Assembly (NCBI GenBank): GCA_014382645.1
Contig: JACNJI010000388.1
Location: forward strand, 1 to 6,262
Length of the DNA stretch: 6,262 bases
Direction: 5' to 3'
From: Verrucomicrobiota bacterium
GTDB taxonomy: Bacteria > Verrucomicrobiota > Verrucomicrobiia > Opitutales > Seribacteraceae
This document shows, piece after piece, positions 1-6,262 of the stretch. Position numbers and translations under genes: made by a program. Every line of letters begins with the position of its first letter. Within the stretch, counting starts at the first letter, position 1. The notes beneath the pieces were generated by a model. That model was not told where the DNA came from. It ran no database searches and saw only the letters and a list, made by a program, of their open reading frames with translations.

Positions 1-380
1 TTCAACTCGGGCCCGTCGGGCAGGGTGAAGACGTTGCGTATCGCCCCACTGCTTACGTCCAATCCGTGAAGGTGGGCCTTTCTCTTCATTTGAGCAAGAT
101 AACCGGGGGTGACGTTTTCGGGAAAGAAATAGGAAGTGGGCTCGAAGGCGTCGAGGTCCTGGGTGGCGCACCAGTCGATGAAGCTCATCATGTCCATCCC
201 TCCGGGAGTTCCCGGTTTGGCGGTGAGTTGTCCACGAAAGGAATAGGCCGCCAGACTGAGTTTCAATTTTGGCGCTCCGTTCCGTTTAATCGGCGCGATG
301 GCTTGTGTGGCAAAAGGTGAAGCAAGGCCTGCGGCGAGCCCTTGGGCGAACCGCAGGCGGGAAATTTGTTTTATTTTCAT
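1..380 (-). CDS. Secreted sugar phosphate isomerase/epimerase-like protein (5' part, cut by window edge)
   Basis: Reading the minus strand from the ATG at 380-378 gives an unbroken frame of 126 codons that leaves the window at position 1, so the C-terminal part is missing. Residues 1-29 look like an export signal: basic start, a small-residue-rich stretch (AQGLAAGLASPFA), possible cleavage after A27 or A29. The segment SRLRFAQG resembles a Tat motif but has lost the second Arg of SRRxF. From residue 38 the sequence KLKLSLAAYSFRG, then a conserved FIDWCATQDLDAFEPTSYFF (residues 67-86) and VTPGYLAQMKRKAHLHGLDVS, matches the start of the xylose-isomerase-like TIM-barrel family (IolE/sugar phosphate isomerase type) as found in planctomycetes and verrucomicrobia. 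The metal-binding residues of the family lie further downstream and are not in view. The gene is divergent from the operon at 497, with 116 bp between starts. Family assignment is from recognised sequence pattern; substrate is unknown. Confidence 0.85.
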   Translation of the reverse strand, partial: MKIKQISRLRFAQGLAAGLASPFATQAIAPIKRNGAPKLKLSLAAYSFRGQLTAKPGTPGGMDMMSFIDWCATQDLDAFEPTSYFFPENVTPGYLAQMKRKAHLHGLDVSSGAIRNVFTLPDGPEL

Positions 381-384
381 GGGT

Positions 385-397
385 CTTTCATTGAAAG
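385..397. repeat. Short perfect inverted repeat next to the isomerase-like gene start
   Basis: The sequence CTTTCA-T-TGAAAG is a perfect 6-bp inverted repeat around a single base, lying 5 to 17 bp upstream of the minus-strand ATG. A related but interrupted copy, TTTC-TC-TTGAAA, lies at 443-454. The compact symmetry fits a dimeric regulator site, but a 6-bp arm can occur by chance. Confidence 0.3.
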
Positions 398-438
398 GAA
401 TACTTCAGACTTTCCAAGAGAGAACTTGCCACTCCCTT

Positions 439-462
439 GAGGTTTCTCTTGAAATTCACCTC
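439..462. repeat. Imperfect inverted repeat GAGGT / ACCTC upstream of the operon
   Basis: GAGGT at 439-443 is complementary to ACCTC at 458-462, and the 14-bp loop contains a further inverted pair, TTC/GAA, around TCTT. It lies 35 to 58 bp before the ATG at 497, where it could be an operator or a 5'-leader hairpin. The short stem means chance is a serious alternative. Confidence 0.2.
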
Positions 463-496
463 GTAAGATTTCCATATACGATCTCCATCCCTTGTC

Positions 497-3400
497 ATGC
501 ATTTTCTGAAAAGCCTATTTGCCGTACTATCGGCCACTACTTTCGCATTGGCTAAGCCAGCTTTGCATTTTGATTTCGAAGGCGAGCAGGGAGATTACGA
601 GATCGTGGGGGACATATCCTTCGAACTTGGGCCACGACCGCCAGAGTTCCCTGACTTCGCAAAGGGAAACCGAGGAGCGCTATTCAACGGTGCTTCCAGG
701 CTCGTAGTCAAAGATGCCGGAGTGGATAGTCCACTCGATTTCGACAACGGCGACGCCATCTCGCTCGAGGCTTGGGTATCGTCAGGGACGATTGGCGAGG
801 GCGATAATGTCTATCTTATCGGAAAAGGGCGCACGAACAACAAGGGTTTTGCGGCCAATAACCAAAACTACGCCTTGCGCCTTCGCGGCCAGAGTGGGGA
901 AGGGTGCGTAAGTTTTCTTTTCTTTTCGCGTCCAGAGAAAGAGAAGCCGGGCGACTGGCACCGATGGACTTCGGATTTCGGCGTTCGACCGGAAGAGGGT
1001 TGGTCCCATGTGGTCGTCACTTATGAATTTGGAAAGCCGAAGAGCGTCAAGGGTTACGTTAACGGAAAATCGGTTTCCGGCAAGTGGGACATGGGGGGTG
1101 CTACGGAACGCCCTCCCGTGGTGGACGACGATGAACTTTGGATTGCTTCCGCCCTTGGTGGTAGTCGCAATAACAGCTTTGTCGGCGGTCTCGATGAGAT
1201 GGCCATACATCGGGAGATCCTGTCGCCTCAAATCATCTCAAAGCGTTATCGTCGTCTGGAGCAACCGAAACCGAAGTTTGTTCGCGATGACTGGCCTACG
1301 GACAAGGTGCTGGTCGAGGTGGTCGAGGGCTTTTCGCCCGCCAGGGGTTGGCCACGTCCGGACTTGCCGCCTGTCGACAGCTACCAGCAAGATCTCCTCG
1401 GCTTCTTTCGAACCACCCACAAGTATGCCGAACCGGGAGTGCGTGTGGATCGTCCGAAGGCCTTTCTTCTGCGAGCATTGGCCAGTGTGACTTTGCCGCC
1501 AGGTGAACACGATTGGTTGGTTCGTTCCCGCTGGGCTTCACGCATCTGGGTGGACGACAAGCTTATGGTTTCCGTGCCTCAACCCAGCAAAAGCGGCGGA
1601 GCTCATCACCATGTCCCCGAGATTCCCAAGGACTGGCCTGCTTATTTACGCTTGCCCGGACCCGGTGATGCGGAAAAACGCTTCCGCCTGAAAAGCAAGG
1701 GTCAAACCGTACAGGTCCGTTTCGAGACTCTTGTAGGCGACATAAAGGGAAAGGGAAAGTATCGGCATGATCTGGGGGAAACCTGCATCGCCGTTTCCTT
1801 GAGTGGTCAACCATTTGTCCTGCTTGGCCCGGCTCGTGAGGTATCCCTGACCGATGAAGGCTGGATGACTTGGAGACGCGAAAGGGAACCATTTTTCGGT
1901 GACCTCGATACGAGCCGGCGTCGCGAAGCTGCCAAGGTGACGGATCCCTATTGGGAAAAGCGCCACAGGCAAGCTCGAGAAATCGTGTCAGGGCACGTTA
2001 AACAGGCACCCCCGAAAACACTTGGTTTTCTTCCTGTACGGAACGAAGTGGACGCCTTCGTCGGCAACGGTCTCGTCCAAGCCACCAAACGACTACGGGG
2101 ACCTCGGGAGGAAGCGGGCTCAATTCACTTTCGTGATAGTGTGTTTCCTTTGCTTCAGGATCGTTGCTTCAAGTGTCACGGTGAAAAAGAGAAAGGAAAA
2201 CTTCGTCTGGATTCTCACAAGGCCATGCTGAAGGGAGGCGAATCAGGTGATCCCGCAGTAGTTCCACGAGACATAGGTAAGAGTCTTCTTTTCTCTCTGG
2301 TCTCAAGCCGTGACGAGGACGAACGCATGCCTCCAAAGGGCAAACCTTTTAATGCCGGGGAGCTTAAGGTTTTACGTGAATGGATTGAGTCCGGTGCTCC
2401 TTGGCCTAGTGAAAAAGAGGATGCTATAGCCGCCGATGGCAAAAAGGTAACCCGCAAGGAAATGGCCGAGGCTAATCTTTTTCCAACTCCCCTCACTGAC
2501 GATCTTTCTTTCTTGCGAAGGGTGACCATTGATCTCGTGGGGGAATTTCCTTCTTTAGCTGAAATTGACGACTTTGAGAAAGACAAATCCGCGACCAAGC
2601 GCTCCAGTGTGATAGACCGCTTGCTTGCCGATCCAAGGTGGGCGGACAACTGGGTGGGATATTGGCAGGACGTCCTTGCCGAGAACCCCAACATACTCAA
2701 GCCGAAGCTCAACAATACCGGCCCATTTCGCGAATGGATTCACGAGGCCTTTCTCGACAACAAGCCGATGGATCGTTTTGTAACTGAGCTTGTCCTCATG
2801 GGAGGAAGCAAGCACGGGGGGGGGCCATCCGGTTTCGGCTTGGCTACGCAAAACGACGTCCCCATGGCAGCCAAGGCTCATGTGATCGGATCCGCTTTCC
2901 TCGGGACGAACCTTCAGTGCGCCCGTTGTCACGATGCTCCTTATCACCCCTTCAAGCAGGCCGATCTTTTCGGCATGGCAGCCATGCTTGAGCGAAAGGC
3001 CATCAGCGTACCCAAGTCCAGTATTGTCGCACTTCCCACGGCGGGTGCCCGCAAACCACTTATGGAAGTGACGCTCAAGCCCGGTGCAAACGTGAAGCCG
3101 GCGTGGAATTTCACTTCTTTTGCCGCCGCCACGACTGCCGATCCATATTTGCGAAACGCAAAAGATTCTCGTGAACGGCTCGCGATACTGATCACATCAC
3201 CCGCCAATGACCGTTTCCCTCAGGTTATCGCAAACCGGCTCTGGAAACGTTTTTTTGGCCTTGGCTTGATCGATTCCCCGGGCGATTGGCACAAGGCCCG
3301 TCCCTCGCATCCCGAGCTTTTGAAACACCTTGGTCGAGTATTCGTGCTTAGCGGTTATGATCTCAAGAGCCTTGCCCGCCTTATTCTGAACTCCCATGCT

Positions 3401-4198
3401 TACCAGCGCCAATCCTCTCCTAACGCCAATCCTCAATCAACTTCCGAAAAGCCATTATTCGCGGGTCAAACTCGACGTCGTATCAGGGCCGAGCAAATCG
3501 TGGACGGTCTTTACCACGCTACTGGACTTCCGATGGAAGTGGGCGAATTGAACATGGATCGTGACGGCGGTCTTGGTCCGGAAACTTTTCTTAATCTCGG
3601 CATTCCTCGCAAGGCATGGCAATATGCCTCACTTTCCAACGAACGAGATCGACCAAGCCTTGCTATCCCGCGCGTTCAAGCCGTCATAGACACCCTCAAG
3701 CAATTCGGTTGGCGTCCTTCGCGTCAAGATCCCCTCACCGATCGGGAGGAAGCTCCGCATGCCCTGCAACCCGGCATTCTCTCAAATGGCATCTTGTCCA
3801 TTTGGCTTACGCGTCTTTCTTCCGAGCACGGCATTACCGAGGAATGCCTTGAGGAACGCTCCGTCGAGGACTTGCTCGATGCCGTCTTCCTTCGCCTGCT
3901 GACTCGTCGCCCGACTGAAACGGAACGCGACCGTTTTCTTCCCCTTCTTCGGGAGGGCTATGCAGAACGGATTATTCCCGTCGCCGAACGAAAGCCCACT
4001 CCTTGGCCAAAGAAAATACCGGCCGTGTCTTGGTCGAACCACCTTAGCCCGGAAGCGAACTTCTTCGTTATCGAAGAGGAAAAACGAGCTCGCGAAGGAG
4101 ATCCGCCCAGTAACGCCTTGCGTCCTACTTGGCGCGAACGCATGGAGGATGCACTTTGGGCGGTTATTAATTCTCCGGAAATTCTTTTCATCCCATGA
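497..4198 (+). CDS. Secreted LamG/PA14-like/PSCyt1/PSCyt2 (DUF1549)/PSD1 (DUF1553) multidomain cytochrome-type protein
   Basis: This 1233-residue protein starts with a Sec signal peptide (MHFLKSLFAVLSATTFALA, cleavage after A19), which supports the ATG at 497; no in-frame start exists upstream before a stop at 464. Domains in order: LamG/concanavalin-A-like beta sandwich (about 22-250, ending in the typical GGLDEMAIH at 230-238); a PA14-like middle region (about 260-480, with LPPGEHDWLVRSRWASRIWVDDKL); PSCyt1 with haem-binding C557-F-K-C560-H561 and candidate axial M611 in ERMPPKG; PSCyt2/DUF1549 (about 660-845), including a second C808-A-R-C811-H812; and PSD1/DUF1553 (about 904-1220, starting NDRFPQVIANRLWKRFFG). 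The architecture is known in planctomycetes and verrucomicrobia, where no biochemical role is firmly established. An extracytoplasmic redox protein that binds polysaccharide is an inference. It overlaps the DUF1501 gene by 4 bp. No clear ribosome binding site precedes the start. A G9 run lies inside at 2816-2824. Confidence 0.95.
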   Translation: MHFLKSLFAVLSATTFALAKPALHFDFEGEQGDYEIVGDISFELGPRPPEFPDFAKGNRGALFNGASRLVVKDAGVDSPLDFDNGDAISLEAWVSSGTIGEGDNVYLIGKGRTNNKGFAANNQNYALRLRGQSGEGCVSFLFFSRPEKEKPGDWHRWTSDFGVRPEEGWSHVVVTYEFGKPKSVKGYVNGKSVSGKWDMGGATERPPVVDDDELWIASALGGSRNNSFVGGLDEMAIHREILSPQIISKRYRRLEQPKPKFVRDDWPTDKVLVEVVEGFSPARGWPRPDLPPVDSYQQDLLGFFRTTHKYAEPGVRVDRPKAFLLRALASVTLPPGEHDWLVRSRWASRIWVDDKLMVSVPQPSKSGGAHHHVPEIPKDWPAYLRLPGPGDAEKRFRLKSKGQTVQVRFETLVGDIKGKGKYRHDLGETCIAVSLSGQPFVLLGPAREVSLTDEGWMTWRREREPFFGDLDTSRRREAAKVTDPYWEKRHRQAREIVSGHVKQAPPKTLGFLPVRNEVDAFVGNGLVQATKRLRGPREEAGSIHFRDSVFPLLQDRCFKCHGEKEKGKLRLDSHKAMLKGGESGDPAVVPRDIGKSLLFSLVSSRDEDERMPPKGKPFNAGELKVLREWIESGAPWPSEKEDAIAADGKKVTRKEMAEANLFPTPLTDDLSFLRRVTIDLVGEFPSLAEIDDFEKDKSATKRSSVIDRLLADPRWADNWVGYWQDVLAENPNILKPKLNNTGPFREWIHEAFLDNKPMDRFVTELVLMGGSKHGGGPSGFGLATQNDVPMAAKAHVIGSAFLGTNLQCARCHDAPYHPFKQADLFGMAAMLERKAISVPKSSIVALPTAGARKPLMEVTLKPGANVKPAWNFTSFAAATTADPYLRNAKDSRERLAILITSPANDRFPQVIANRLWKRFFGLGLIDSPGDWHKARPSHPELLKHLGRVFVLSGYDLKSLARLILNSHAYQRQSSPNANPQSTSEKPLFAGQTRRRIRAEQIVDGLYHATGLPMEVGELNMDRDGGLGPETFLNLGIPRKAWQYASLSNERDRPSLAIPRVQAVIDTLKQFGWRPSRQDPLTDREEAPHALQPGILSNGILSIWLTRLSSEHGITEECLEERSVEDLLDAVFLRLLTRRPTETERDRFLPLLREGYAERIIPVAERKPTPWPKKIPAVSWSNHLSPEANFFVIEEEKRAREGDPPSNALRPTWRERMEDALWAVINSPEILFIP

Positions 4199-5502
4199 GC
4201 AACCCATTAAATAATCTCTCTCGCCGTACTTTTTTGCAGTCCTCGGGAATTGCTTCAATTGCGGGCATTTGTGGTTTGCGCCAAGGAGCGGAAGCGGCCT
4301 TAAAAAATCATATTAAAGGCAAGGCCGAGCATTGCATTTTCCTTTGGCTGGGAGGTGGGGCTGCCCAAATTGACACCTTCGACCCCAAGAAGAAAGGTGA
4401 TGCGAAAGCCAAGAAAGCCGGATCCTACTACGACGCCATCGACACCGCCGTTCCGGGTGTCCAAGTCTGCGAGCACCTTCCCCGCGTAGCCGGTGTTCTG
4501 GATCGCATCACTCTTTGTCGAACAATTTCGCACGAAGTCATCGACGAGCACGCGGCCGCCGCTTATCAGGTTCATACCGGTCGCCCCGTCAGCGGAACCA
4601 TTCAGTATCCTTCACTCGGTTCCATCGTAGCTCACGAGAAGGGGCAATTGGAGAAAGGTACTCCGAAGTACGTCGTGATCGGTTACCCGAGCATTTCGCG
4701 GAATCCCGGCTTTCTCGGAGCGAAAGACGGGTTCCTTTATCTCTTGGACGTCGAATCCGGCCCCGCAGGTCTTGCTCGTCCCGCTAGCGTGGTTTCTTCA
4801 CGATGGAAGCGTCGCGAGGAGTTGCTGGGAGTTCTCCGCAAGGGATACGTCAGCCGTAATCGCGAAGATCGTCGAATCCAAGACTATGACTCCACCTTGC
4901 AGGACAGCCTCGAACTAGCCGGCCCAAAGTTCATGAGCACTTTCGACCTCGCGAGAGAGTCGGCTGATTTACGAGAATCCTACGGTGGTGAGTTTGGTCA
5001 GCGTTGCCTGCTTGCCCGACGCCTCGTTGAGCGAGGTGTGCGCTTTGTCGAGGTTTCACACAACCTGAATTTTCTTAACGGCACCGGGTGGGATACTCAT
5101 AACCAAGGCCAACTCAACCAGCACCTTCTAATCAAGGAACTCGACAACGCTCTCTCCACCCTCATCACTGATCTTGAGTCCCTCAAGCTGCTGGATAAGA
5201 CCCTTATTGCCGTGGGTACGGAGTTCGGGCGTCCCGCCGGATTCGATGGCGGGGGCGGTCGCGGTCACCATTCAAAATGCTTCAGCCTTCTTCTTGCCGG
5301 TGGAGGTCTCAAGCACCGGGGAGCTTATGGGGTTTCAGACGATCTCGCCCAGAAGTCGGTCGAAAACATAGTACCCTTGCCGGACTTTCACGCCACAATC
5401 CACGCCGCTCTCGGTATCGACCCATCCAAGGAACTCCATGCCGGCGATCGTCCCGTACCTATAACGGACGGCGGCAAGCCCATTGAGAGTTTGTTTGTTT
5501 GA
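4195..5502 (+). CDS. Tat-exported DUF1501 family protein
   Basis: The 435-residue protein begins with a clear twin-arginine signal, SRRTFLQ at residues 9-15, a weakly hydrophobic stretch, and a likely cleavage after A34 (GAEA|AL). This fixes the start at 4195. The mature part shows the DUF1501 hallmarks: FLWLGGGAAQIDTFDPK (about 49-65), GWDTHNQ (298-304, D300 and H302 being candidate metal ligands), GTEFGR (341-346) and GRGHHSKCFSLLLAGGG (about 355-371). DUF1501 is related to the alkaline phosphatase/sulfatase superfamily, and the Asp/His motifs resemble its metal sites, though enzymatic activity has not been established for the family as far as I know. Length is normal and the frame is intact. 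The start overlaps the stop of the PSD1 gene (ATGA), and the next gene overlaps its stop by 1 bp, so translational coupling is likely. DUF1553-DUF1501 gene pairs recur in the PVC bacteria. Tat export suggests that it folds, perhaps with metal, before secretion. Confidence 0.95.
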   Translation: MSNPLNNLSRRTFLQSSGIASIAGICGLRQGAEAALKNHIKGKAEHCIFLWLGGGAAQIDTFDPKKKGDAKAKKAGSYYDAIDTAVPGVQVCEHLPRVAGVLDRITLCRTISHEVIDEHAAAAYQVHTGRPVSGTIQYPSLGSIVAHEKGQLEKGTPKYVVIGYPSISRNPGFLGAKDGFLYLLDVESGPAGLARPASVVSSRWKRREELLGVLRKGYVSRNREDRRIQDYDSTLQDSLELAGPKFMSTFDLARESADLRESYGGEFGQRCLLARRLVERGVRFVEVSHNLNFLNGTGWDTHNQGQLNQHLLIKELDNALSTLITDLESLKLLDKTLIAVGTEFGRPAGFDGGGGRGHHSKCFSLLLAGGGLKHRGAYGVSDDLAQKSVENIVPLPDFHATIHAALGIDPSKELHAGDRPVPITDGGKPIESLFV

Positions 5503-6262
5503 TGAGAATCATACTTTTTCTACTCTCGTTCTGCCTTGCCTCGGCTGCGCCCAAGCTATCCCTTACATGGGAGAAAAACTGGCTCGAAATTCATGGAGAC
5601 CATCTGCCGGGTTCGATGCGGGTGCATTATTTAGAGGCCTATTGCCGGGCAAATTCCCAGACTACGGACTGGGGGAAGCACACCGTGGTGGGGCACGAAA
5701 CGAAAATGGTCTCTGCTTCGGATGACGGTTCCCGAATAGAACTTCTTTGCCATCTCAAGGATGGCGTTACCGTACGCCACGTCATTACAGCTCGTGACGA
5801 TGAAATCGATTTCCGCCTCACGGCGCAAAATCCCACCAGCAAGCTTTCCGGGGCTCACTGGGCCCAACCTTGCGTGAGGGTAGGGGTCTTCACGGGAACG
5901 GGAGCAGACAAGACATCCGACAAGTATGCCTACGTTAAGAAAAGTTTCATCTTTCTAGATGGCAAACAGGCCATGATGCCCACCCGCGACTGGGCTATGA
6001 AGGCACGCTATATTCCCGGGCAGGTATGGACCGCTCCCGGGGTGGCTCGGGCCGACGTCAACCCTCGTCCCCTGCACAAGGACGTTCCGGACAATGGGCT
6101 CATCGGATGTTACTCAGCGGACGACAAGATGCTCTTCGCCACGGCATGGGAACCGTATCAAGAACTCTTTCAAGGGGTGGGTCGCTGTCTCCACAGTGAT
6201 TTTCGTCTCGGTGGCTTGAAACCCGGGGAAAAGCTTGAGATAAAGGGTAAGGTATACTTGGT
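5502..6262 (+). CDS. Conserved secreted protein of unknown function (3' end beyond window)
   Basis: The ATG at 5502-5504 shares its A with the TGA stop of the DUF1501 gene and opens a frame of 253 codons that is still open at the window edge. Residues 1-16 (MRIILFLLSFCLASAA) form a Sec signal peptide with cleavage near A15/A16. The cysteine at 11 is preceded by Phe, so it is not a proper lipobox. The mature chain is rich in alternating beta-strand-like stretches, with striking segments LEIHGDHLPGSMRVHYLEAYCR (two parts, 28-38 and 39-49), AHWAQPCVRV (118-127), NPRPL (187-191), GLIGCYSADDK (199-209) and AWEPYQELFQG (215-225). I recognise the pattern from secreted hypothetical proteins of planctomycetes and verrucomicrobia, but know no function. 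The HVITARDDEIDFRLTAQNPT region is reminiscent of mutarotase-like beta sandwiches, which is speculative. Membership in the same operon suggests work on the same extracellular substrate. The LKPGEKLEIKGKVYLV ending hints that the true stop is near. Confidence 0.85.
   Translation, partial: MRIILFLLSFCLASAAPKLSLTWEKNWLEIHGDHLPGSMRVHYLEAYCRANSQTTDWGKHTVVGHETKMVSASDDGSRIELLCHLKDGVTVRHVITARDDEIDFRLTAQNPTSKLSGAHWAQPCVRVGVFTGTGADKTSDKYAYVKKSFIFLDGKQAMMPTRDWAMKARYIPGQVWTAPGVARADVNPRPLHKDVPDNGLIGCYSADDKMLFATAWEPYQELFQGVGRCLHSDFRLGGLKPGEKLEIKGKVYL

Larger units (their letters stand above)
381..496. promoter_or_regulatory. Divergent intergenic region, presumed promoters for both sides
   Basis: This 116-bp gap separates two divergent starts, so it should hold the promoters of both the isomerase-like gene and the cytochrome/DUF1501 operon. 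No consensus sigma-70 promoter stands out. The best plus-strand fragments are TTGAAA at 449-454 with TATACG at 475-480 (20-bp spacer, too long) and a TAAGAT at 464-469. Neither start has a recognisable Shine-Dalgarno sequence at normal spacing. An in-frame TAA at 464-466 bounds the upstream extension of the 497 gene. The role is inferred from position only. Confidence 0.4.

Noticed and set aside
66..555. Two short plus-strand frames (66-320 and 298-555) upstream of the operon
   Set aside because: The first and part of the second are antisense to the isomerase-like gene, which has clear homology on the minus strand; the second continues through the intergenic gap in a different frame from the cytochrome gene and has no motif.
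782..1231. 149-codon open frame on the minus strand inside the LamG region
   Set aside because: It lies wholly within the recognised plus-strand gene and its translation shows no domain, signal peptide or family motif; it is an antisense shadow.
2215..2715. 166-codon minus-strand open frame opposite PSCyt1/PSCyt2
   Set aside because: Composition is Ser/Arg/Leu-rich with no recognisable motif, as expected of an antisense frame; the plus frame holds the conserved haem domain.
3782..4258. 158-codon minus-strand open frame across the PSD1/DUF1501 junction
   Set aside because: It overlaps two well-supported genes and shows no family features.
5483..5515. Terminator between the DUF1501 gene and the third gene
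   Set aside because: The stop and start overlap by 1 bp and there is no stem followed by a T-run; TTTGTTTGTTT is simply the coding end of DUF1501.
5502..5560. Lipoprotein reading of the third gene's leader (Cys at residue 11)
   Set aside because: The residues before Cys are LSF; Phe at -1 does not fit a lipobox, and a normal Sec cleavage at ASA|A explains the leader better.
5483..5725. 80-codon plus-strand frame overlapping the third operon gene
   Set aside because: The frame from 5502 has a signal peptide, runs to the window end and has a recognisable conserved pattern; this one is out of frame with it.

Overview
The window looks like chromosomal DNA from the PVC superphylum, most likely a Verrucomicrobiota or planctomycete lineage. 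The basis is the gene content. A giant secreted 'Planctomycete cytochrome c' protein (PSCyt1/PSCyt2 (DUF1549)/PSD1 (DUF1553)) is followed by a Tat-exported DUF1501 protein, a pair typical of these phyla. A secreted sugar-phosphate isomerase/epimerase-like protein of a type common there sits next door. Base composition is moderate, only slightly GC-rich by eye, and clear Shine-Dalgarno sequences are missing before the main starts. The exact phylum is an inference.

Layout: (1) positions 1-380, minus strand: the 5' part of a xylose-isomerase-like TIM-barrel gene, cut by the window edge. (2) 381-496: a 116-bp divergent intergenic region with short inverted repeats, the only non-coding stretch of note. 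(3) 497-4198, plus strand: a 1233-residue exported protein with an N-terminal LamG-like domain, a PA14-like middle region, a class-I-type haem motif (CFKCH) in PSCyt1, then PSCyt2 with a second CxxCH, and PSD1. (4) 4195-5502, plus strand: DUF1501, overlapping the previous gene by 4 bp (ATGA). (5) 5502-6262, plus strand: a secreted protein of unknown function, overlapping the DUF1501 stop by 1 bp (TGATG) and cut by the right edge.

Genes 3-5 form a tight, translationally coupled operon whose products all carry export signals. A reasonable inference is an extracytoplasmic module that binds a carbohydrate-like ligand (LamG, PA14), carries haem-based redox chemistry, and includes an alkaline-phosphatase/sulfatase-superfamily-like partner (DUF1501) plus an uncharacterised beta-rich protein. 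The substrate cannot be read from the sequence. The items most worth checking are the uncharacterised third gene, the G9 tract inside the giant gene, and the inverted repeats between the divergent genes. No RNA genes, CRISPR arrays, insertion sequences or convincing terminators were seen.
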